Of a DNA stretch of 64,000 nucleotides, positions 27,881-36,863 are shown piece by piece; the stretch's first letter is position 1, and each line of letters opens with the position of its first letter. The notes beneath the pieces were generated by a model. The model searched no databases. It worked only from the letters and a program-made list of their open reading frames with translations, and was not told the DNA's origin. Source of the stretch: Halobacillus andaensis (GTDB taxonomy: Bacteria; Bacillota; Bacilli; Bacillales; Halobacillaceae); assembly GCF_014636475.1 (NCBI RefSeq), contig NZ_BMEL01000003.1:496001-560000 (forward strand), written 5' to 3'. Made by a program: the position numbers and the translations under genes.

Positions 27881-28651
27881 ATGTTTATGGAAGAACGAAA
27901 AGCGCAAATTCTTGAATATTTGCGTCATATGTCACGGGCCTCCGTCCATGACTTAAGCCAGCAATTTAATGTTTCAGACTCTACGATCCGAAGGGATCTT
28001 AAAGAGCTCGAGGAAACTGATAGTATAAAAAGAACACACGGCGGTGCGATTCTCTTACAGCCTGTAAGTTTTGAAGCATCGATAGGAGATAGAAAAAAAG
28101 ATTATATTGCAGAAAAGCAAGCCATTGCTAAAAAAGCCGTCGAGTTCATTAATCCAGGAGATGCCATTCTTTTAGATTCAGGCACCACCACGTATGAACT
28201 TGTCAAAGAACTAAAATCTTTCTCCAACCTCTCGATCGTGACAAACTCTATTATTATCATGCAGGAGTTAGCAGATATTCCAGGTTTAGATGTGATGCTG
28301 TTAGGAGGAAATTTACGCAGGGAGACGTCAGCCTTGGTCGGACCTTTTGCTGAACAATCTCTTAATATGATTCGCATTGATAAGGCATTTATCGGTACCA
28401 ATGGCCTGGACCTCAAAGAAGGGATCATTACTACCCCTAATCTTACCGAAGCACGCATTAAACGAATGATGATTACGAACTCCAGGCACACCATCCTCAT
28501 GACCGACCACAGTAAAATTGGGAAAGTAAACTTCGCTAAAGTGGCTGACCTATCAGAAATCGACTTTTGTATTGTAGACGATCAAGTGCCGGCTCATTTT
28601 GGTGAAGACATGAACCGTTATGATGTGAACGTACATATAGTGAACATTTAA
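27881..28651 (+). CDS. DeoR-family repressor, FruR/sugar-phosphate responsive type
   Basis: 256 residues from the ATG at 27881, preceded by AAAGGGGA; the frame is open back to 27770 without a ribosome site. An N-terminal HTH (EERKAQILEYLRHMSRASV, then FNVSDSTIRRDLKELE) is followed by the DeoRC sensor domain with LDSGTTTYELVKEL, TNSIIIM and TNGLDLKEGI. DeoR repressors of this kind respond to a phosphorylated sugar. Divergent from the ABC/levanase operon across a 460-bp gap, it is the probable local repressor of fructose uptake. Confidence 0.9.
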   Translation: MFMEERKAQILEYLRHMSRASVHDLSQQFNVSDSTIRRDLKELEETDSIKRTHGGAILLQPVSFEASIGDRKKDYIAEKQAIAKKAVEFINPGDAILLDSGTTTYELVKELKSFSNLSIVTNSIIIMQELADIPGLDVMLLGGNLRRETSALVGPFAEQSLNMIRIDKAFIGTNGLDLKEGIITTPNLTEARIKRMMITNSRHTILMTDHSKIGKVNFAKVADLSEIDFCIVDDQVPAHFGEDMNRYDVNVHIVNI

Positions 28652-28676
28652 TACTACTGACCGAATGTATTCGTCC

Positions 28677-28898
28677 TCAGCTCCCACATACTAAAAAAGG
28701 GAATCCCAAAAACGGGGTCCTTTTTTTATTCTTCCCACGCAGGGAGCGAAATCGAAAAATATCCCCCTCCCTCCAGCTGATCATAGCTAGATGAAGAGCT
28801 ATCTTCTTCATGTTCTGACAAACAGCTGTCATCAATGCCTGTTCACGAACTTTTTCTTCCCAGACATCTGTTTTATTTTCATAGTCAATTCGCTTCAT
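28677..28898 (-). pseudogene. C-terminal remnant of an IS1182-type transposase
   Basis: The 73-codon frame contains EEKVREQALMTAVCQNMKKI, the conserved C-terminal end of IS1182-family transposases. No catalytic domain or terminal repeats are present, and the frame's last 20 or so codons run through the terminator region of the DeoR-family gene. It is a relic sitting immediately behind a gene end. Confidence 0.65.
28692..28731 (+). terminator. Terminator of the DeoR-family gene
   Basis: AAAAAAGGGAATCCC and GGGGTCCTTTTTTT form an imperfect hairpin with a seven-T tail, 40 nt after the stop. Confidence 0.65.
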
Positions 28899-29007
28899 TT
28901 TCTAAATTATGTAAAGCGTTTACTTTTTTTGTGTGAGCGTTTGCTAATCGTGCCATTATAGGAATCTCTTCGTTTAATACAACTATAGGCCGCCTGCTCA
29001 GGTATGA

Positions 29008-29035
29008 TTGACGGTGCTAATCTATTTGTTATAGT
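29008..29035 (+). promoter_or_regulatory. Sigma-A promoter of the two-component operon
   Basis: TTGACG, a 16-nt spacer and TATAGT. Two cre-like half-palindromes (AAAGCGTTTAC at 28914 and GAGCGTTTGC at 28936) lie upstream. Confidence 0.6.
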
Positions 29036-29093
29036 TTAGAGAATTATAATGTAGACTGACCAATTGGTCCTCTAGTGAAAGGGACGCCTTGAA

Positions 29094-30854
29094 ATGAAAA
29101 GCATCCAAAGCCGTTTATTGTTTATGCTGCTTATATTCATCATCCTGCCCTATTTTTTATCGGTGTTTTTAATTTACATCTATACAAAAAATAGTGTAGA
29201 GCAGCATGAACTTGAAAATAGCCGGGAGCAAATACAAGAGAGCTCAGTAGAACTTGAACAATACTTCGATGAGATAATTAATCTCCCCTATATCTTGTAC
29301 CGCGACCCCGATCTATTTCGAATTATTAACAATGAAGCAGATGATTCAGCTTACTTAGAAAACAGCTTAGAGAATTACTACCTGATGCGAAATGAAATTA
29401 GACAAGTGCGGCTTTATATGGATCAGGGTAAAGAATCATTCGCTGTTTATAATGGGATGGTGAGTGCCCGGAAATCAAAACCAGATTTTCTACAGCAGGG
29501 TTCAATAAAGCAACTGTATCACTCAAACGCAAAATACATGATAGAACCTCCACATCCCATTGAAAATTACAATAACGCAGCGATCGTTCCCCAATCAGAC
29601 AACACGATGGTCATGACATTCCATCACAAAATAGTGGATGTGCTTACCAATGATTTCCTTGGAATTCTTACCACGGATATTGAATTGGAGGCCTATGGTC
29701 AAATAACGAACAACCTGATTCAGGAAAACGAAGAAACCGTGTTACTCGTCGACGAAAATGAAGATGTGATTTATGCAAACGATCAAGCATTGATTGGGAA
29801 GTCCGTACCGTCTGATTTACAACAACAGATGAAAACAGCAAAAGACAGCACAGGCGATGATATTATCTTATCGAAAACGTTATCCGGCCCTCTCCACCAA
29901 TGGAAATTAGTGAAGATCACACCAAGTGAAATCTTATTTCAAGAAGTACGGGAAACCGCCTATACCAGCATATTGGTCGGGATAGGTGTAGGGATATTAG
30001 GGGTGGTAATGATCAGTATGATTGCTTACAAAATTACACACCCGATCAAACGGCTCTCCCAAAAAGTAAGCACTATAGAAGGTGGAGACGTGGATGTTCC
30101 CTTTGAAGACAGCCGACAAGACGAAATTGGTTATTTAGAAAAACATATGAAAGATATGATGGATCGGATCAATCTACACATTGACCGTGAATATAAATTG
30201 GAAATTGAGAATAAGGAAAACCAATTCCGAGCCTTAAAATCTCAGGTGAATCCTCATTTCTTATTCAATGCCTTGCAATCGATTGGTGCTGTTGCCCTTA
30301 GATCTAAGGCTCCTAACGTCTATCAGCTTGTAACGTCCTTATCGAAAATGATGCGTTACTCTATGCAGGCGAACGAGTGGGTGCTCGTAGGGGATGAAGT
30401 GAACTATATAGAATCCTACCTCATGCTTCAAAAAGAGCGTTTTCGCAATAACGTGAACTATTCCATAAACCTAAACGAGACGATTCTTAACATGACCATA
30501 CCCAGCATGATTCTTCAGCCGCTCGTTGAGAACTTCTTTAAACATAGTTATGAAGAAGGATTTTATGAGGCTCATTTAAACATTCGCGGTGAATTAAAAA
30601 GTGAATCCTTACACCTCTCCGTAGAAAATGACGGGGCTAGTTTAACGGATGAGGAGCTTCAATCATTAAGAAACAACATGTATACCGCCCCTTATGAAGG
30701 TGCTTATTCCGCTCAGCATATTGGTTTGAAAAATATACACGACCGGCTCGTTCTTAACTATGGTCAAAGTGCCGGATTAGAAGTGGATACGAATCATGGA
30801 CAAGGCTTTCTCGTTAAGATATCCATTCCTTTAAAATCCGGTCGTGCTCATTAG
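29094..30854 (+). CDS. YesM-like sensor histidine kinase
   Basis: 586 residues: TM1 (about 8-30), an extracellular Cache-like domain (about 35-285), TM2 (about 292-312), HAMP (about 313-365), the His_kinase domain with phospho-acceptor His388 in QVNPHFLFNALQ, and a HATPase domain with an N-box-like LVENFFKHS and a glycine-rich HIGLKNIHDR. This is the YesM/LytS class, which pairs with AraC-type regulators to sense sugars. It is first of three genes: kinase, regulator and sugar-binding lipoprotein. Position next to sacB-levB suggests it senses fructan, sucrose or their products. Confidence 0.93.
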   Translation: MKSIQSRLLFMLLIFIILPYFLSVFLIYIYTKNSVEQHELENSREQIQESSVELEQYFDEIINLPYILYRDPDLFRIINNEADDSAYLENSLENYYLMRNEIRQVRLYMDQGKESFAVYNGMVSARKSKPDFLQQGSIKQLYHSNAKYMIEPPHPIENYNNAAIVPQSDNTMVMTFHHKIVDVLTNDFLGILTTDIELEAYGQITNNLIQENEETVLLVDENEDVIYANDQALIGKSVPSDLQQQMKTAKDSTGDDIILSKTLSGPLHQWKLVKITPSEILFQEVRETAYTSILVGIGVGILGVVMISMIAYKITHPIKRLSQKVSTIEGGDVDVPFEDSRQDEIGYLEKHMKDMMDRINLHIDREYKLEIENKENQFRALKSQVNPHFLFNALQSIGAVALRSKAPNVYQLVTSLSKMMRYSMQANEWVLVGDEVNYIESYLMLQKERFRNNVNYSINLNETILNMTIPSMILQPLVENFFKHSYEEGFYEAHLNIRGELKSESLHLSVENDGASLTDEELQSLRNNMYTAPYEGAYSAQHIGLKNIHDRLVLNYGQSAGLEVDTNHGQGFLVKISIPLKSGRAH

Positions 30855-30899
30855 CCGCCCTAAAATAGACATTTGTTCACTAGTAAGGAGGAATCATTT

Positions 30900-32072
30900 T
30901 TGAAGGCTCTAATTGTTGATGACGAAATGAATGTACGCGACGTCGTACGCTACGTGGGACAATGGGATAAGCACGGCATTACAGAACTCTTTGAAGCAAG
31001 TAACGGGCAGGAGGCACAAACAATTATAGAAAAAGAAAAGCCGGAACTCATTTTTACGGATATTAAAATGCCGGGGATGAGCGGAATAGAAATCATTGAG
31101 TGGTTAGATTCCATTTCCTATCCCGGCAAAGTTATATTCATCACAGGGTATAATGACTATTCATTTATGCGCCAAGCGATTAAGTGCAGCAGTTTTGATT
31201 ATCTATTGAAGCCGCTTGAACCGGCTCCCTTTAATAAGACGTTAGCTGAAGCTGTGGAAAGCTGGAAAAATGATCAACAATCCTTCCCTTCTGATCATTC
31301 GATTGACAAAGATGTTAAAAAGCTGCGGGTGAATCAATTAATGAAAGCCGCTTGTATGGGAGAACCTTATGAAACAAACGACATTCTCCCCTACCTCCCG
31401 GCAGCCGACCAATACGAAATGACATTACTTTCTTTTTACCACATGCATCATGCTGAGCCTTATATAGAATTACTGGCGGACAAGCTTGTGAATCAAAAAC
31501 TAGGCAATGCGTTTTCCCTTCAGAATGATCGAAACCTTTGTCTCGTCATTACCATACAGGACGAATGGTTAACAGTGGAAGAATGGATGGGTCAGCAATT
31601 TGATCTCCCTGTTCGTCTCGTAAGCGGGGAGCCGCTAACATCTTTAACTAATATTGCTAGTTCGTTTCAGTCGCTGCAATCAGACCTCGACAACCACAAC
31701 TACCGTTCGATTCATCGGCTGGATGAACTGGATGCGGCCCGTCGCATGAAGGACATTGTAGCATACGTGGATGAGTATTACATGGAAGAATTGAGTTTAG
31801 AAAAGCTATCGAACTTGTTCTTCTTCAGTCGCGAACATATTTCAAGGAAGTTCAAACAAGAAACAGGTTTGCCCCTGTCTAAATATATGACGAAGCTAAG
31901 AATTGACCAGGCGAAAATTTGGTTAAAAGAAACAGAAGAAACCATCTATTCCATCTCTTTAATGCTTGGCTATCAGGATGAGAAGTATCTTTCCAAACTG
32001 TTTAAAAAGGTAGTAGGCGTAACCCCTTTTGAATATCGAAACGGGAAACAGAGGCAGATCGTCAGCAGATAA
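30900..32072 (+). CDS. YesN-like response regulator with AraC DNA-binding domain
   Basis: 390 residues from the TTG at 30900, which follows AAGGAGGAATCATT; the frame is open to 30873. The receiver domain has the acidic pocket VDDE, phospho-acceptor Asp54 in IFTDIKMPG, and a Lys in LLKPLEP. A poorly conserved linker leads to a C-terminal AraC double HTH with SLEKLSNLFFFSREHISRKF and GYQDEKYLSKLFKK. It should be phosphorylated by the upstream kinase and activate sugar genes, plausibly sacB-levB just downstream and the ABC/levanase operon. Confidence 0.93.
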   Translation: MKALIVDDEMNVRDVVRYVGQWDKHGITELFEASNGQEAQTIIEKEKPELIFTDIKMPGMSGIEIIEWLDSISYPGKVIFITGYNDYSFMRQAIKCSSFDYLLKPLEPAPFNKTLAEAVESWKNDQQSFPSDHSIDKDVKKLRVNQLMKAACMGEPYETNDILPYLPAADQYEMTLLSFYHMHHAEPYIELLADKLVNQKLGNAFSLQNDRNLCLVITIQDEWLTVEEWMGQQFDLPVRLVSGEPLTSLTNIASSFQSLQSDLDNHNYRSIHRLDELDAARRMKDIVAYVDEYYMEELSLEKLSNLFFFSREHISRKFKQETGLPLSKYMTKLRIDQAKIWLKETEETIYSISLMLGYQDEKYLSKLFKKVVGVTPFEYRNGKQRQIVSR

Positions 32073-32096
32073 CTTGCGCAAAGGACAGGTGACGGA

Positions 32097-33371
32097 ATGA
32101 AAAAAGAGATCGTAACTATATGTTTAATCGGAGCACTGAGCCTATCCCTTTCCGCATGCCAGAAAAAGACAGAAACAGAGACAGAAGAAACCACAATGGA
32201 CGATAAGGAAATTACATTAAACGTACGAAATCCGAAAGTAGAAATTGCCTCGCCGTTTGAGCAAATGGTTCAGGCTTATGAAAAGGAACATCCAAATATA
32301 AATATAGAGGTCCATACGGTCGGTGGTGCAATGGATGATTTCTCCGACCTTAAAGCCCAAATGGCCGCTGGCAATGGACCTGACATCTTCACCAATCCCG
32401 GGTATGAAAGCGCCAGAGTATGGAGTGAGTATTTAGAAGACCTTTCTGATCAACCATGGGTAGACGATGCTTATGAAGAGACATTGACTCCTATGACATT
32501 CGATGACAGCATCTATGGCATGCCGATGAATTTAGAAGGATACGGATTCATCTATAACAAAGAATTGTTTAAGGAAGCCGGCATTGATTCCTTGCCTTCT
32601 ACGCTGAATGAATTAAAAGCCGTTTCAGAAAAATTGCAGCAAGCAGGGATTACCCCGTTTGCCACAGGATATTATGAAGAATGGAAATTGGGTGACCACT
32701 TCATGAATATCGCTTTCGCCCAGCAAGAAGATCCTGCGGCTTTTATAAAAGGCTTAAATGAAGGAACAGACACGATTTCTAACAACCCAAAGTTTAAGGA
32801 ACTCCTCCAATTGATCGATGTCACGTTAGAGTATGGAAGTGATGAGCCGCTTTCCACGGATTACAGTATGGAAGTAAATACATTTGCGGCGGGAGAAGCT
32901 GCGATGATTCTACAAGGGAACTGGATACAGCCGATGATTGATCAGCGCTCCCCGAATATGAGCATAGGTATTCTCCCGATTCCTATAAATGACGATCCTG
33001 ATAAAGAAGCCTTAGTCGTTAACACACCGAGCTATTGGGTCGTCAACAAACAAACGACCGACGAAAAGAAAAAAGAAGCAAAGAAATTTCTAAACTGGAT
33101 GGTTTCTTCTGAAGAAGGAAAGAGGTACATGACGGAACGCTTAAAGTTTATTCCAGCCTTTAAGCATATCGAGTCGGATGATTCAGGCCCGCTTGCCGAG
33201 CAAACCATGCAGTATTATGAAGAAGGGCAGACGATGTCTTCGAACTGGTTTGATTTTCCTGTCGGCGTAAGAGAAGAATTCGGTTCCGCTACACAGCTCT
33301 ATATTAAAAATCAGATTACCCGTGATCAATTGCTGCAGGAATATCAAAAGTCCTGGGAGGAGGCTCAGTGA
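32097..33371 (+). CDS. Family-1 sugar-binding lipoprotein, without cognate permease genes nearby
   Basis: 424 residues. The lipobox LSLSACQKK gives lipidated Cys21. The fold is SBP_bac_1 (MalE/UgpB type): ANGPDIFTNPG, PMNLEGYGFIYNKELFKEAG, GEAAMILQGNW and KKEAKKFLNWM. Such proteins usually feed a two-permease CUT1 importer, but none is encoded here; the neighbouring importer is the unrelated CUT2/Rbs type. It follows the regulator by 24 bp. It may instead present ligand to the sensor kinase, or work with a permease elsewhere. A terminator overlaps its last codons. Confidence 0.88.
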   Translation: MKKEIVTICLIGALSLSLSACQKKTETETEETTMDDKEITLNVRNPKVEIASPFEQMVQAYEKEHPNINIEVHTVGGAMDDFSDLKAQMAAGNGPDIFTNPGYESARVWSEYLEDLSDQPWVDDAYEETLTPMTFDDSIYGMPMNLEGYGFIYNKELFKEAGIDSLPSTLNELKAVSEKLQQAGITPFATGYYEEWKLGDHFMNIAFAQQEDPAAFIKGLNEGTDTISNNPKFKELLQLIDVTLEYGSDEPLSTDYSMEVNTFAAGEAAMILQGNWIQPMIDQRSPNMSIGILPIPINDDPDKEALVVNTPSYWVVNKQTTDEKKKEAKKFLNWMVSSEEGKRYMTERLKFIPAFKHIESDDSGPLAEQTMQYYEEGQTMSSNWFDFPVGVREEFGSATQLYIKNQITRDQLLQEYQKSWEEAQ

Positions 33372-33392
33372 GTCGTTTCCCGGGACTTTTTT
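33347..33392 (+). terminator. Terminator overlapping the end of the binding-protein gene
   Basis: AAAAGTCCTGGGA pairs with TCCCGGGACTTTT, followed by more T. It separates the sensory operon from sacB. I see no SacY-type antiterminator (RAT) leader in 33393-33561. Confidence 0.75.
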
Positions 33393-33561
33393 CTCTCTCC
33401 CTTTTCCCTCAAGCATAACGAATCTCCTAGATATCAATTCAAGACGAAATTCCAATCAATATCCTCCATATCCAGAGCAGCCTCCCCTCCCCTATACTTT
33501 TAATTGTACAACGGTGGGGCTGACGAAAAAGACTTCACCAAAAAACAAGAGGAGGAAGCAT

Positions 33562-35034
33562 ATGAATTTTAAAAGGCTGGCCAAACAAGCAACATTAGTC
33601 ACGCTCAGCACAGCAATTTTAGCAGGAGGTGACGGACTATTAGCACAAGCGGCACCAAAGGATACCAAGGATCACAATGAAGACTATGGCATCTCTCATA
33701 TCACACGCTCCGATGTATCCGATATGATTAATCAGCACGGTGATTCAGACTTTACTGTACCTGAATTCGATGCATCAACGATTGATAATATCCCTTCAGC
33801 TACAAAAACAGATGAGAACGGTAACGAAATCGTGATGGACGTTTGGGACACATGGCCGCTTCAGAACGCAGACGGAACTGTAGCAGAATACAACGGTTAT
33901 CACATCTTATTCGGATTAGCCGGTGACCCTGATAACCCTAACGACACCTTCATTTACATGTTCTATAAAGATGCAGACGACAAAGCCATTGATGATTGGA
34001 AGAACGCAGGCCGTGTATTTGACGACGAAGATAAATACTTAGCAGACGATGAATACTTAAAAGATCAATCAGAAGAATGGTCTGGTTCAGCTACCTTTAC
34101 TTCTGACGGCGAAGTTCGCTTATTCTATACGAATCGCACAGAATTTAACGTAGATAAAGAGCTTTACGGTAAACAGACACTCACAACAGCTCAAGTAAAT
34201 GTATCTGAGCCAGAAGCTGGCACACTAAATGTAGACGGCGTAGAAGACCATAAGTCCATTTTTGAAGGCGGAGACGGATCCGTTTATCAAAACGTACAGC
34301 AAGCCTTCGGTAATGGCGACATTGATTGGAATGAGAACCACACGTTTAGAGACCCTCATTACATTGAGGAAGATGGCAGTAAGTACCTCGTGTTTGAAGC
34401 GAATACTGGAACAGAATTCGGCTATTCTGGAGAAGAGTCTCTGTACAACCGTGCGTATTACAGTGACAGCAATAAATACTTCCAGGACGAAAAAGACAAG
34501 ATTTTGGAAAGCCCGCAAAGAGACTTTGCTGAGCTTGCGAACGGTGCCATCGGGATCATCGAGATTAACGATGATTACACATTAAAAGAAGTAAAAGAGC
34601 CTCTAATTGCTTCTAACACTGTAACGGATGAAATTGAACGCCCGAACATTTTCAAAAAAGACGGCAAGTGGTACTTATTCACAAGTGCCCGCGGATCTAA
34701 GATGACAATTGACGGCATTGATGATGAAGACATCTACATGCTTGGTTATGTAGCGAATTCATTAGACGGCGAATTTAAGCCAATGAACAAAACAGGAATT
34801 GTCCTTCACCAGGACCTGGATCCATATGATGTAACGTGGAACTACGCACACTATGCGATCCCTCAAGAGAATACTGACGAAGTAGTTATAACAAGCTACA
34901 TGACAAACAGAGGATATTTTGAAGATGAAAAATCAACGTTCTCTCCAAGCTTTAAGTTAGACCTTAATGGCAAGAAATCTTCAGTTGTAGAAGATAGCAT
35001 TCTAGAACAAGGTCAAATTACAGTAGACGAATAA
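33562..35034 (+). CDS. sacB: Levansucrase (GH68)
   Basis: 490 residues from the ATG at 33562, which has AGAGGAGGAAGC upstream; the frame is open to 33322. After a signal peptide (to about 30), the GH68 propeller has nucleophile Asp96 in VWDTWPLQ, transition-state Asp264 in FRDPHYI and acid/base Glu359 in DEIERPNIF. It makes levan (beta-2,6-fructan) and glucose from sucrose outside the cell. Length and motifs match B. subtilis SacB (473 aa), with many extra Asp/Glu residues as expected of a salt-adapted secreted enzyme. levB follows after a hairpin, the same order as in B. subtilis. A TATACT -10 box lies near 33493. Confidence 0.97.
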   Translation: MNFKRLAKQATLVTLSTAILAGGDGLLAQAAPKDTKDHNEDYGISHITRSDVSDMINQHGDSDFTVPEFDASTIDNIPSATKTDENGNEIVMDVWDTWPLQNADGTVAEYNGYHILFGLAGDPDNPNDTFIYMFYKDADDKAIDDWKNAGRVFDDEDKYLADDEYLKDQSEEWSGSATFTSDGEVRLFYTNRTEFNVDKELYGKQTLTTAQVNVSEPEAGTLNVDGVEDHKSIFEGGDGSVYQNVQQAFGNGDIDWNENHTFRDPHYIEEDGSKYLVFEANTGTEFGYSGEESLYNRAYYSDSNKYFQDEKDKILESPQRDFAELANGAIGIIEINDDYTLKEVKEPLIASNTVTDEIERPNIFKKDGKWYLFTSARGSKMTIDGIDDEDIYMLGYVANSLDGEFKPMNKTGIVLHQDLDPYDVTWNYAHYAIPQENTDEVVITSYMTNRGYFEDEKSTFSPSFKLDLNGKKSSVVEDSILEQGQITVDE

Positions 35035-35041
35035 AAAAAGG

Positions 35042-35077
35042 GAAAATGCCAATGATTCATTGGCATTTTCTTTTTAG
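35042..35077 (+). terminator. Hairpin between sacB and levB
   Basis: GAAAATGCCAATG and CATTGGCATTTTC pair over 3 nt and are followed by TTTTT. It can end sacB transcripts or limit levB expression, since levB shows no clear promoter of its own. Confidence 0.85.
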
Positions 35078-35105
35078 TACAGCAACGAAAGCGGTGAATA
35101 ACACA

Positions 35106-36677
35106 ATGAAAAAAGCTTTTACCCAGGCCCCCAGAATTTGGGCAGTATTCTCACTCCTAGGTCTTTTTCTAATAGCAGGGGCTGTTGTGCTGCTTCTCAC
35201 TCCCGCTGATGAAGAGGAAGAGCCGGAAGAACCTGAATTTGTTGATCATTCTTATCGCGCCAACTATCATTTCACTTCACCCGATCATTGGAAAAACGAT
35301 CCTCAGCGTCCGATTTATTTTAACGGGGAGTATCATTACTATTACCTTTACAACGGAGACTACCCGGATGGCAATGGTACGGAATGGAGACACGCAACTT
35401 CTGAGGATTTAGTTCACTGGGAAGACGAAGGCGTGGCCATCCCTAAATACACCAATGAAAATGGCGATCCATGGTCCGGATCTGTCGTCGTCGATACGGA
35501 CAACACGGCCGGTTTTGGCAAAGATGCCGTAGTGGCTGTCGTCACCCAGCCTTCCGCTGATGGCGATCAGGAGCAATACCTATGGTACAGTACCGATGAC
35601 GGACAAAACTTCACTTCTTATAGTGACGAACCTGTTTTAGAGAACCCTGGAATCGAAGCCTTTAGAGATCCTAAAATTATTTGGGATGACCAAAGTAAAA
35701 AATGGGTGATGCTTATGGCAGAAGAAACGAAGGTCGGCTTCTATGAATCGGATAACTTAAAAGATTGGAGTTATACCGGAGGATTTCAAACCGATGATAT
35801 CGGCTTAATTGAATGTCCGGATCTCTATATGATGCGGGCGGATGATGGATCTGTGAAGTGGGTCCTCGGCGTAAGTGCGAATGGCAAAGCCATCGATAAG
35901 CCGAATACGTACGCTTACTGGGTCGGCGATTTCAACGGAGACGAATTCTTACCCGACCATGAAGAACCCGAATGGCTCGATTACGGGTTTGACTGGTATG
36001 GCGGTGTAACTTTTGAAGATGGGGAAAGCGAGGATCAGCTTAATCACCGTTATGCATTAGCATGGATGAACAACTGGAAGTACGCAGACGAGACGCCAAC
36101 GATGGCAGAAGGATTTAACGGATTAGATTCCATTGTACGTCAAATTGAACTTAAGAAAAGTGAGAACGAAAAGTATTACCTGACGTCTCAGCCTAAAGAA
36201 GAACTAGATCGATTAACAAGCTCTGTCGATTCATTTGAAAGGATAGAAGTCGATGGATCAGAAAGGCTTGAAGCAACAGGAGCAGCTTATCAGCTCGAGG
36301 CAGATATCTCTTGGGAGGACCTGCAGAACACAGGTTTAAGACTTCGTGAGTCAGAAGATCAATCACGTCACATTGACGTCGGTATTTCACCAGAAAATCA
36401 GTACTCCTACGTCAATCGCAGCTCAACAGCCCAGCCTGATGAGGAGCATGAACTGATAGAAAGCCATGCGCCTTTTGATGAAAATCAAAAAGAAGTTCAT
36501 TTAAAGGTATTAGTCGATAAAACGAGTGTAGAAGTGTTTATTGATGATGGCAAAGTAGCCCACTCCAATCAAGCCTTTCCTCCACTCGAAGACGAAGGAA
36601 TCACTCTTTTTTCTGAAGGAGGCGAAGCTACTTTTAAAAATATAAAAATCAAACACTATGATTCTATCCATAAATAA
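35106..36677 (+). CDS. levB: Membrane-anchored endo-levanase (GH32)
   Basis: 523 residues from the ATG at 35106; the frame is open to 35046, where it would begin inside the sacB terminator. One TM or uncleaved signal (about 11-31) leads to an acidic linker and then GH32. Asp65 in HWKNDPQRP is the nucleophile, Asp188 in FRDPKII the stabiliser and Glu236 in LIECPDLYMM the acid/base. WKNDPQ in place of WMNDPNG and overall identity mark B. subtilis LevB (YveB). It cuts levan internally, making oligosaccharides at the cell surface for the exo-levanase to trim. It is probably read through from sacB. Confidence 0.95.
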   Translation: MKKAFTQAPRIWAVFSLLGLFLIAGAVVLLLTPADEEEEPEEPEFVDHSYRANYHFTSPDHWKNDPQRPIYFNGEYHYYYLYNGDYPDGNGTEWRHATSEDLVHWEDEGVAIPKYTNENGDPWSGSVVVDTDNTAGFGKDAVVAVVTQPSADGDQEQYLWYSTDDGQNFTSYSDEPVLENPGIEAFRDPKIIWDDQSKKWVMLMAEETKVGFYESDNLKDWSYTGGFQTDDIGLIECPDLYMMRADDGSVKWVLGVSANGKAIDKPNTYAYWVGDFNGDEFLPDHEEPEWLDYGFDWYGGVTFEDGESEDQLNHRYALAWMNNWKYADETPTMAEGFNGLDSIVRQIELKKSENEKYYLTSQPKEELDRLTSSVDSFERIEVDGSERLEATGAAYQLEADISWEDLQNTGLRLRESEDQSRHIDVGISPENQYSYVNRSSTAQPDEEHELIESHAPFDENQKEVHLKVLVDKTSVEVFIDDGKVAHSNQAFPPLEDEGITLFSEGGEATFKNIKIKHYDSIHK

Positions 36678-36685
36678 GCTCATGA

Positions 36686-36724
36686 AAGCCCTAATGAAGT
36701 CGAATTTCAATAGGGTTTTTTTAT
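36686..36724 (+). terminator. Terminator after levB
   Basis: AGCCCTAATGAA pairs with TTCAATAGGGTT (one mismatch), followed by TTTTT. Confidence 0.75.
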
Positions 36725-36863
36725 CATAAAAAATATTAAGTTTCGTGGGCTGAAAGTTCCTTAATTTGTAATATTTCTCAATAAAATATAAACACCTTAT
36801 TAAAACTTCCATAATGTTCCTCCCTTATAGTAGAAAATGAAAATACGGAAGGGAGAGACGAAA

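Noticed and set aside
28914-28948. cre sites before the two-component operon
   Set aside because: Two CG-centred half-palindromes are present, but both miss several fixed positions of the consensus, so they were not annotated as cre sites.
33393-33561. SacY/LicT-type antiterminator leader before sacB, as in B. subtilis
   Set aside because: No RAT-terminator overlap is visible; only the upstream gene's terminator and a plausible -10 box are present. The two-component system is a better candidate regulator.
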